Made by a program: the position numbers and the translations under genes
Notes under the pieces: model-generated
The model's database searches: none
Told to the model about the DNA's origin: nothing
What the model saw: the letters and a program-made list of their open reading frames with translations, nothing else
Origin: JBBQER01 sp052148155
GTDB taxonomy: Bacteria; Actinomycetota; Acidimicrobiia; IMCC26256; PALSA-610
Assembly (NCBI GenBank): GCA_052148155.1
Contig: JBKQIY010000017.1
Coordinates: 54,638-118,637 of the forward strand
Direction of reading: 5' to 3'
Length of the DNA: 64,000 nt
Part shown: one piece after another, positions 57,771-64,000 of the stretch
How the letters are laid out: every line of letters begins with the position of its first letter
Numbering within the stretch: the stretch's first letter is position 1

Positions 57771-60700
57771 GTGCGGGTCCCCCCGGTGCAATCGAGACGT
57801 CGTCGGCTCGGAATTCGAGGCTGGCTGATCACTGCCGCGATTCTCGTGATCATCCTGCTTTTGAGCGCGCGTGGCCTCGCTCGGTTCTACACGGACTACC
57901 TCTGGTTCAACGAGGTGCACTTCGGAGGTACCTGGCGCGGGCTGATCGAGGCCAAGGTCTTCCCGGCACTGATCTTCTCGGTGCTGTTCCTCGTGCTGTT
58001 GTTCGTCGATCTGATCGTCGCCGACCGGTTGGCACCCGTCGCGCGTACGTCGGGCCCCGAAGACGAGATCATCGAGCGTTACCGAAGTGTCGTCGAGCCG
58101 TACGCCGGCCGCATCCGTTTCGGGGTCGCCGCGTTCTTCGCGATTGTGATGGGCAGCGGCGTCTCGTCCGAATGGCGGGACTGGATCCTGTTCTCACACG
58201 CGACGAAGTTCGGCATAAAAGATCCAGAATTCCATCGCGATATCGGCTTTTACGTCTTCAAGTTGCCGTTTCTCGAGTTCATCGCCGGATGGACCTTCGC
58301 GGCGCTGCTGGTGATCCTGATCGTCACGTTGGTGTTCCATTACCTCAACGGCGGCATCCGGCTGCAGACGCCGTTCCAGCGGGTGACACCGCAGGTGAAG
58401 GTGCACATCTCGGTGATCCTGGCGCTGATGGCGCTCACCAAGACGGTGCAGTACTACCTCGCCCGTTTCGGGCTCACCCTTTCGCACCGTGGCGTCGTCG
58501 ACGGAGCGACCTACACCGACGTGCATGCGCAACTGCCAGCGCTGAACCTGCTGATGTTCATCTCAGTTGCGGCCGCGATCCTGTTCATTGCCAACATCTT
58601 CCGTCGCGGATGGGTGTTCCCGATCATCGCGGTGGGGCTGTGGGGATTCATCTCGATTGTCGTCGGCACGATCTATCCCGCCATCATTCAGCGTTTCGTC
58701 GTACAGCCCAACGAGTACGCACGCGAACAGTCGTACATTCAGCGCAACATCACCTCGACCCGAGCCGCGTTCCAGCTCGACACGATCGACACGAAGCAGT
58801 TCAACTACGGCGCCGATCTGTCGACCACGGAGGTCGACAAACCAGCCAACCAGCAGACGCTCGCGAACGCGCGGCTGTGGGATCCGGCTCCGCTGTCCCA
58901 GGTGCTCGCCTCGACCGAAGAGTTCCAGCCCTTTTATGCGTTCAACAACGTGGACGTCGACCGTTACAACGTGAACGGCACGCCAACCGAGACGCTGAGC
59001 GGCGTGCGAGAACTCAACTCTGCGCAGCTCCCGTCCAACACGTGGACCAACAAGCATCTTGTCTACACCCACGGTTACGGCATCGACACCGCCACCGCGA
59101 ACGACCACAACCAGGACCAGCCCGCCTATCTGCTGCGGGACATTCCACCGACGGGCACGCTGACGCTCAACCAACCCGACGTGTACTTCGGCGAAGGCCT
59201 GACCGGCTACACCGTTGTTGACAGCAAAGTCGCCGAGCAGGAAGCGAACGGCGAAACCAGCGCGACGACCACGAGTTATTCAGGCAGCGGAGGCGTGAAG
59301 GTCGGCAGCCTCGCCCGTCGCCTCGCGTTCGCGTTGCGGTTCGGCGACTTCAACCTCGTCTACTCCAGCCAGATCACCTCGCAGTCGCGCATTCTGTATC
59401 TCCGCGACATCCAGAGCCGCGTGCAGACCGCAGCTCCGTTCCTGCAATGGGACTCGGACCCGTATCCGGTCATCCTCAACGGGAAGATCCTTTGGGTGCT
59501 CGACGGCTACACCACAACGAACGAGTATCCGTATTCGCAGTCGATCAACCCGATCGTGCCGCCCGGCAGCGGCCTCAGCACCAACTTCAACTACGTGCGC
59601 AACTCGGTGAAAGCGACCGTCGACGCGTACGACGGAACAATCCACTTCTACGTGGTCGACCCGTCCGATCCGATCATTCGCACCTACGAGAAGGCGTTTC
59701 CCGACCTGTTCCAGCCGGCGAGCGCGATGCCGCCCGGGCTGAACGCCCATTTGCGGTACCCGCAAGACATTTTCGACGCGCAGACCGAACAGTACGCGCT
59801 GTATCACATGACCAACCCGCTGCAGTTCTTCCAGAAGGCGGCCCTGTGGGACGTCGCCCCCAGCCCCGACGCAACGGACACGGGAGACACCGCGAGCGCG
59901 GCCGCTCAAGTTGGCGGCAGCAACGGCGGCCGCAACACGACGCTCGCCGGATCCGGAAACCCGATCGATCCGCTCTATCTGATGATGCAACTTCCCGGCA
60001 TGTCGAGCCAGCAATTCGTGCTCGAACGACCGTTCGTGCCGATATCGAAGGACAATCAGCTTTCGTCGTTCCTGGTCGCGGGCAACGATCCCGGATCGTA
60101 CGGAAAGCTCACGCTGTACGAAGTGCCCAGTCAGTCGCTCGCTCCGTCACCGACGCGGGCGGCGTCGCTGATCGAAGCGGATCCGAACATCAGCAAGATC
60201 TTCTCGTTGTTGGATCAGCATGGCTCGACCGTGCTCCAGGGCGACGCCCAGTTGATCCCAATCGACAACTCGATCTTCTATGTGCGACCGATTTACGTCG
60301 AGGGCACCTCCTCCCAGCCCCTCCCGCGATGGAACTTCGTCGCGGTGACGTACGGTGAAAGCGCGGTGCTCGATACGAGCGTTACCGATGCCGTGAGCAA
60401 CCTGCTCGCGGGGACGATCCCAGCCGCCGAGACGCAGGTCCTGAACGGCAACGGCACCGGCCCGCCAACGCAGACGACGACACCGACAACGACCACGACG
60501 ACGCCGTCGACGACGCCGATCATCGTGCCTTCGAAAGGGGCGACGGTCGCCGAGTTGTTAGCGGACGCCGAACAACTCACCACCAAAGCGAACCAGGATC
60601 TGGCCAACCAGAACCTGGCGGCGTACGCCGCGGATATCAAAGAACAGCAGGCCTTGATCGCCGAGGCCAGCCAGCTCGCCTCGGAGCACTCGTCGACGCC

Positions 60701-60788
60701 TCCGTCGTCGGCGACAACCTCGACGACCAGCACCACGACGCCCAAGACCAAAAGCGGGGCGACGACCACCTCAGTCGCCCGCGCCTAG
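57771..60788 (+). CDS. UPF0182 family membrane protein
   Basis: The 1005-aa protein is a full-length UPF0182 (COG1615) member. Seven hydrophobic helices fill residues 15-310 (first at 18-38), with the family segments FYTDYLWFNEV and QRFVVQPNEYARE. A large extracytoplasmic domain follows (about 320-890, with TTNEYPYSQSI and VKATVDAYDGTIHFYVVDP). The end is Thr/Ser/Pro-rich with PTTTTTTPSTTP, then a short coiled coil. Function is not established; the family is near universal in actinobacteria. Start GTG 57771; a terminator-like hairpin follows. Confidence 0.93.
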   Translation: MRVPPVQSRRRRLGIRGWLITAAILVIILLLSARGLARFYTDYLWFNEVHFGGTWRGLIEAKVFPALIFSVLFLVLLFVDLIVADRLAPVARTSGPEDEIIERYRSVVEPYAGRIRFGVAAFFAIVMGSGVSSEWRDWILFSHATKFGIKDPEFHRDIGFYVFKLPFLEFIAGWTFAALLVILIVTLVFHYLNGGIRLQTPFQRVTPQVKVHISVILALMALTKTVQYYLARFGLTLSHRGVVDGATYTDVHAQLPALNLLMFISVAAAILFIANIFRRGWVFPIIAVGLWGFISIVVGTIYPAIIQRFVVQPNEYAREQSYIQRNITSTRAAFQLDTIDTKQFNYGADLSTTEVDKPANQQTLANARLWDPAPLSQVLASTEEFQPFYAFNNVDVDRYNVNGTPTETLSGVRELNSAQLPSNTWTNKHLVYTHGYGIDTATANDHNQDQPAYLLRDIPPTGTLTLNQPDVYFGEGLTGYTVVDSKVAEQEANGETSATTTSYSGSGGVKVGSLARRLAFALRFGDFNLVYSSQITSQSRILYLRDIQSRVQTAAPFLQWDSDPYPVILNGKILWVLDGYTTTNEYPYSQSINPIVPPGSGLSTNFNYVRNSVKATVDAYDGTIHFYVVDPSDPIIRTYEKAFPDLFQPASAMPPGLNAHLRYPQDIFDAQTEQYALYHMTNPLQFFQKAALWDVAPSPDATDTGDTASAAAQVGGSNGGRNTTLAGSGNPIDPLYLMMQLPGMSSQQFVLERPFVPISKDNQLSSFLVAGNDPGSYGKLTLYEVPSQSLAPSPTRAASLIEADPNISKIFSLLDQHGSTVLQGDAQLIPIDNSIFYVRPIYVEGTSSQPLPRWNFVAVTYGESAVLDTSVTDAVSNLLAGTIPAAETQVLNGNGTGPPTQTTTPTTTTTTPSTTPIIVPSKGATVAELLADAEQLTTKANQDLANQNLAAYAADIKEQQALIAEASQLASEHSSTPPSSATTSTTSTTTPKTKSGATTTSVARA

Positions 60789-60812
60789 ACGGCAGGCTGC
60801 CGGGGCCGCCAC

Positions 60813-60832
60813 CCCCGCGGATTGTCGCGGGG
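60813..60832 (+). terminator. Hairpin after UPF0182 gene
   Basis: CCCCGCG-GATTGT-CGCGGGG forms a perfect 7-bp stem with a 6-nt loop 24 bp after the stop, separating UPF0182 from the suf operon. No long T-run follows. Confidence 0.55.
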
Positions 60833-60845
60833 TCCCGGGATTGTT

Positions 60846-60859
60846 ACTATCTAGATAGT
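60846..60859 (+). promoter_or_regulatory. Perfect 14-bp palindrome upstream of suf operon
   Basis: ACTATCTAGATAGT reads the same on both strands and lies in an AT-rich patch that stands out from its surroundings, about 84 bp before sufB. It is a good candidate operator for an Fe-S or redox regulator such as SufR or an Rrf2 protein; no such gene is in the window. Confidence 0.65.
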
Positions 60860-60942
60860 GTTAATTGTCTGGTGACGGCGGCCCGCTCCCCGCGGGGTCG
60901 AATCGCCGGGAATCGACTGCGCACCAGTGGTCTAGGAGGCGA

Positions 60943-62349
60943 ATGCACGTGGCTGTCCAGGGCATCGATCTGGGCAAGTACAAGCTCGGTTGGCATGACA
61001 CCGAGCAGAGCGTCTTCAAGCCCAAGAAGGGCCTGAACGAGGACATCGTCCGAGAGATTTCGTGGCGTAAGTCCGAGCCCGAGTGGATGACGACGTTCCG
61101 ACTGAACGCGCTGAAGCGGTTCGAGCGCAAGCCGATGCTCGCATGGTTCGCCAAGAACATGCCCGACATCAACTTCGACGACATCTACTACTACATCAAG
61201 CCGACCGACGGTCAGGTCAACGACTGGGACATGCTCCCCGAAGAGATGAAGACCACCTACGAGCGTCTCGGCATCCCCGAAGCCGAACGCAAGTTCCTCG
61301 CCGGCGTCACCGCTCAGTACGAGAGCGAAGTCGTCTACCACAAGAACCGGGAAGACCTCGAGGCCCAAGGGATCATCTTCACCGACATGGACACCGCGGT
61401 GCGCGAGTACCCCGACTTGGTCAGGCAGTACTTCGCGACGGTGATCCCGCCGGGCGACAACAAGTTTGCCGCGCTCAACTCGGCGGTGTGGTCGGGAGGT
61501 TCGTTCATCTACGTGCCGCCCGGCGTGCACGTCGACATGCCGCTTCAGGCCTACTTCCGCATCAATGCGGAGAACTCCGGGCAGTTCGAGCGCACGCTGA
61601 TCATCGCCGACGAAGGCTCGTCGGTGCACTACGTCGAAGGCTGCTCGGCGCCCGTGTACTCGACCGACTCATTGCATTCGGCTGTGGTGGAACTCATCGC
61701 CAAGCCCAGCGCACGGATCCGTTACTCGACGATCCAGAACTGGTCGCCCAACGTCTACAACCTTGTCACCAAACGCGCTCGTGCCGAGACGGAGTCGACC
61801 GTCGAGTGGATCGACGGAAACCTCGGCTCGAAGCTCACGATGAAATACCCGGCGGTTGTGATGGTCGGCCCGAAGGCGCACGGCGAGGTGCTTTCCGTCG
61901 CGTACGCCGGACCGGGCCAGCATCAGGATGCCGGCGCCAAGATGACACACGCCGCGCCCGAGACGACCTCGATCATCGATTCGAAGTCGATCTCCAAGGA
62001 CGGTGGCCGCACGACGTACCGCGGGCTCGTGCGGGTCGAAGAAGGCGCGCATCACGTCAAGAGTCACGTGCGCTGCGATGCGCTCATCCTCGATGAGGAA
62101 TCGCGCAGCGACACCTACCCGTACATGGAGATCGAAGAGAAGGACGCGCGCATCGGCCACGAGGCCACAGTTTCGAAGGTCGGCGACGACCAGCTTTTCT
62201 ACCTTCGCAGCCGCGGGCTCACCGAGCAGCAAGCGACCGCCATGATCGTGAACGGCTTCATCGAACCGATCGTCAAGACACTCCCGATGGAGTACGCGGT
62301 CGAGCTTTCCCGACTGATCGAGCTCAACATGGAAGGCGCGGTGGGTTAG
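60943..62349 (+). CDS. sufB: Fe-S cluster assembly scaffold SufB
   Basis: SufB is the scaffold on which SUF builds [Fe-S] clusters with SufC and SufD. The 468-aa protein shows WRKSEPEWMTTFRLNAL, FIYVPPGVHVDMPLQAYFRIN, SSVHYVEGCSAPVYS (with the conserved Cys), GSKLTMKYPAVVM, TSIIDSKSISKDGGRTTYRG, and the C-terminal VSKVGDDQLFYLRSRGL. AGGAGG (60934-60939) is 3 bp before ATG 60943 and 9 bp before GTG 60949; the GTG may be the true start. It has no intein, unlike some mycobacterial sufB. First gene of the suf operon. Confidence 0.96.
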   Translation: MHVAVQGIDLGKYKLGWHDTEQSVFKPKKGLNEDIVREISWRKSEPEWMTTFRLNALKRFERKPMLAWFAKNMPDINFDDIYYYIKPTDGQVNDWDMLPEEMKTTYERLGIPEAERKFLAGVTAQYESEVVYHKNREDLEAQGIIFTDMDTAVREYPDLVRQYFATVIPPGDNKFAALNSAVWSGGSFIYVPPGVHVDMPLQAYFRINAENSGQFERTLIIADEGSSVHYVEGCSAPVYSTDSLHSAVVELIAKPSARIRYSTIQNWSPNVYNLVTKRARAETESTVEWIDGNLGSKLTMKYPAVVMVGPKAHGEVLSVAYAGPGQHQDAGAKMTHAAPETTSIIDSKSISKDGGRTTYRGLVRVEEGAHHVKSHVRCDALILDEESRSDTYPYMEIEEKDARIGHEATVSKVGDDQLFYLRSRGLTEQQATAMIVNGFIEPIVKTLPMEYAVELSRLIELNMEGAVG

Positions 62350-62364
62350 GTCCCACGGCGAACG

Positions 62365-63663
62365 ATGACTGACGCATTCTCTGGCGACGCCGCGCGGGCG
62401 CTTGGCGGGCCCGATTGGCTGCTCACCCGCCGGCTCGCCGCGGTCGAGTCGCTTTCCCAGATCTCGTGGCCGACTTCCGAAGAGGAGATCTGGCGCTACA
62501 GCCGTATCGGTGAACTCGACCTCGCACGATTCCGGCCGTTCGAAGAAACCGAACTTGGCCGGCCCGGTGACGAACGGGCCCCGGGCGGCGGGCCGTGGGC
62601 GGCCGAAGCTGGTCCGCACGCCGCGATGCTCGTCGTGCGTGACGGCCGCGTCGTGCATCACGAAATCGACCCGGGTCTCGAGGCGAAGGGCGTCCGAGTG
62701 TGCGATATCGCAACCTGCGACGACGACGTACGCGGCCTCGTCGGCACCGCGTCGCGCACCTCCGAAGATGCCTACACAGTGCTGCACGACGCGTTTCTTG
62801 CCGGCGGTGCACTGGTGCAGATTCCCGACGGCGTCGTGGTGGACGATCCGATCCTCGTTCTGCACTGGTGCGAAGGCGATGACCGCGCGTCGTTTCCCCA
62901 TACCGTCGTCTCGCTCGGCGAACACGCCGAGGCAACGGTGCTCGACCGCTTCGGCTCGCCCGAGACCGACCACTTTGTCGACGCCGTGACCGAGCTGTTG
63001 GTCGCCGACGACGCCCATCTGAGATATCTCTCCATCCAGCAGCACGGCACGCGCACATGGCACCTCGGATTGCAGCGGGCGTTGGTCGGTCGCAACGCGA
63101 CGCTCAAGACTTCCGCGGTCGCGCTCGGCGGCGACTACGCGCGGCTGCGGAGCGAAACCGTCTTGCAAGGCGAAGGCGCAGAGAGCGATCAGCTCGCGGT
63201 GTACTTCGCCGACGGATCGCAGATGCTCGACTTCCGTACGCTCCAGGATCACGACGCGCCACGCACTCGCAGCGATCTGCTGTTCAAAGGCGCGGTGGAG
63301 GGTGTCGCCCGGTCGGTGTACTCCGGGCTCGTGCACCTGCGGCCCACGGCCCAGAAGGCGAACGCGTTCCAGACGAACCGCAATCTGGTCCTCAGTGAAG
63401 GCGCGAGCGCGGAGTCGATCCCGAATCTCGAGATCGAAGCCAACGACGTCAAATGTTCGCACGCCTCAACCGTCGGGCCGATCGACGACGATCAGCTCTA
63501 CTACCTCGAGAGCCGAGGAGTGCCCCCCGAGGATGCCGAGCGTCTGATCATCCTCGGTTTCTTCGACGATGTCCTCGAGCGCCTGCCCGTGAGCGCACTG
63601 TCGGAAGGGCTGCGCCGCTCCGTTGTCGACAAGCTCGAGCACCGACGGACCTCCAATGGGTGA
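62365..63663 (+). CDS. sufD: Fe-S cluster assembly protein SufD
   Basis: SufD pairs with SufB in the SufBC2D complex. The 432-aa protein has EEEIWRYSRIGELDL near the N-terminus, the beta-helix core with LYLSIQQHG-type strands (HLRYLSIQQHGTRTWH), DFRTLQDHDAPRTRSDLLFKG and the C-terminal VKCSHASTVGPIDDDQLYYLESRG with the conserved His. It starts 15 bp after sufB, and its end overlaps the Rieske gene by 8 bp. Compared with SufB it lacks the TSIIDSKSISKDGG segment, as expected for SufD. Confidence 0.94.
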   Translation: MTDAFSGDAARALGGPDWLLTRRLAAVESLSQISWPTSEEEIWRYSRIGELDLARFRPFEETELGRPGDERAPGGGPWAAEAGPHAAMLVVRDGRVVHHEIDPGLEAKGVRVCDIATCDDDVRGLVGTASRTSEDAYTVLHDAFLAGGALVQIPDGVVVDDPILVLHWCEGDDRASFPHTVVSLGEHAEATVLDRFGSPETDHFVDAVTELLVADDAHLRYLSIQQHGTRTWHLGLQRALVGRNATLKTSAVALGGDYARLRSETVLQGEGAESDQLAVYFADGSQMLDFRTLQDHDAPRTRSDLLFKGAVEGVARSVYSGLVHLRPTAQKANAFQTNRNLVLSEGASAESIPNLEIEANDVKCSHASTVGPIDDDQLYYLESRGVPPEDAERLIILGFFDDVLERLPVSALSEGLRRSVVDKLEHRRTSNG

Positions 63664-64000
63664 CACGCGTCGGCTGTGCGGCCGGGATGAGCTCGCGCCG
63701 GGCAGCGCTCGGTGTTTCGACGTCGACGGGTACCGGGTCGCGCTCGTGCGAATCGACGACAACTTCTACGCGGTCGGTGACACCTGTTCGCACGCCGACT
63801 TCTCCTTGTCGGAGGGTGACGTCTGGCCCGACGAGCTCGAGATCGAGTGTCCGAAGCACGGTTCGACCTTCTCGCTGACGACCGGTGAGCCGCAGACACT
63901 GCCGGCCACTTCCATTTCCAGTACCTGCACCGGGGTTGGGACAACGGCAAGCTCGGCCGGATGTGGAATCCCTACTACTTCAATGGTGGGATCGCAGTGC
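63656..64000 (+). CDS. Rieske-type ferredoxin in suf operon, 3' end disturbed or cut by window edge
   Basis: The frame from ATG 63656 gives a small Rieske ferredoxin, with cluster ligands in CSHADFSLSEG and CPKHGSTFSL (C-x-H...C-x2-H). Such proteins sit between sufD and sufC in several actinobacterial and Thermus-type suf operons. The match holds to GEPQTLPAT at about position 63910, after which a Rieske domain would need only about 15-20 more residues. Instead the frame continues to the edge with unrelated sequence, while another frame reads as an L,D-transpeptidase core. The true 3' end of this gene is therefore not seen. Confidence 0.75.
   Translation, partial: MGDTRRLCGRDELAPGSARCFDVDGYRVALVRIDDNFYAVGDTCSHADFSLSEGDVWPDELEIECPKHGSTFSLTTGEPQTLPATSISSTCTGVGTTASSAGCGIPTTSMVGSQC
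63904..64000 (+). CDS. Fragment of an L,D-transpeptidase (YkuD) domain in another frame
   Basis: In the frame one base off from the Rieske frame, positions 63904-64000 encode GHFHFQYLHRGWDNGKLGRM then WNPYYFNGGIAV. This matches the conserved stretch of YkuD-type L,D-transpeptidases (TPxGxF...LGxMxNPxYFxGGxAxHG) that precedes the catalytic HG...S-x-G-C motif. There is no start and a TGA lies at 63886, so it is an internal fragment joined to the Rieske gene. Join artefact or rearrangement; see findings. Confidence 0.6.

Noticed and set aside
61669..63462. 597-codon minus-strand frame opposite sufB-sufD
   Set aside because: Antisense shadow; the plus strand encodes full-length SufB and SufD.
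1..64000. tRNA, rRNA, CRISPR, defence or toxin-antitoxin loci
   Set aside because: I scanned the intergenic regions by eye for tRNA T-loop patterns, repeat-spacer arrays and known defence motifs and found none; small RNAs cannot be excluded.

Overview
This 64 kb window is a GC-rich, densely coded chromosome segment from an actinobacterium. The gene content points to the class Acidimicrobiia or a close relative: two WhiB-family iron-sulfur regulators, a SenX3/RegX3-type phosphate two-component system, an actinobacterial-type xylose isomerase, an Eis-like acetyltransferase, a DUF2342 protein, a DivIVA-like protein, an F420-type LLM oxidoreductase and a UPF0182 membrane protein. GTG starts and 4-bp start/stop overlaps are frequent. 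The class assignment is inference from gene families, not from a marker phylogeny. I see no rRNA or tRNA gene, CRISPR array, transposase, integrase or prophage.

Layout. 1-2.4 kb: a 5'-truncated hypothetical gene, a hypothetical beta-rich protein, a MOSC protein and a small membrane protein. 2.4-7 kb (minus): a glycerol-type operon of GlpD, an alkyl-DHAP-synthase-like flavoprotein and an FGGY kinase whose glycerol-binding residues are altered. 7-10.7 kb (minus): rhodanese, acyl-CoA synthetase, a repeat-containing NlpC/P60 protein and an SRPBCC protein. 10.7-13.3 kb: xylA-xylB. 13.4-15.9 kb: cystathionine beta-synthase plus a cystathionine gamma-synthase/lyase-type enzyme (transsulfuration). 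16-19.6 kb (minus): sdhCAB of the single-cytochrome-b type. 19.7-29 kb: serine hydrolase; a MoxR-like AAA ATPase and a VWA protein separated by an MFS exporter/MerR pair with its own operator; a degenerate receiver, MsrB, a MinD-like protein with a degraded P-loop, and WhiB. 29-33 kb: formimidoyltransferase-like protein, LLM oxidoreductase, second WhiB, active HtrA-type protease, small conserved protein.

33-45 kb is a phosphate/polyphosphate district. pstS-pstC-pstA and phoU run leftward, pstB-senX3-regX3 runs rightward, and PHO-box-like 11-bp direct repeats lie in front of pstS and pstB. Next comes a leftward cluster of ppk, a CHAD protein, a Nudix hydrolase and a histidine phosphatase, the last two resembling mycobacterial MutT1 split into two overlapping genes. 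45-55 kb: MFS protein, Eis-like GNAT, DUF2342 protein, a fused two-domain siroheme decarboxylase (AhbA-AhbB type), an HtrA-like protein lacking its catalytic His and Ser, MoaE, a 55-aa membrane protein, MreB, a methyltransferase, a HEAT-repeat protein and a 76-aa membrane protein.

55-64 kb: a 631-aa protein with a DivIVA-like N-terminus and a C-terminal Cys/His cluster like that of phage Mu F/SPP1 gp7 minor head proteins (the most unusual gene here), UPF0182, and the start of a suf operon (sufB, sufD, Rieske ferredoxin) behind a perfect 14-bp palindrome. In the last ~100 bases the Rieske frame stops making sense and another frame reads as an L,D-transpeptidase core, which suggests a chimeric join or a local rearrangement at the right edge. 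No single obvious new multigene system is present; the best candidates for novelty are the DivIVA/MuF-like fusion, the stand-alone siroheme decarboxylase and the altered FGGY kinase in the glp operon.
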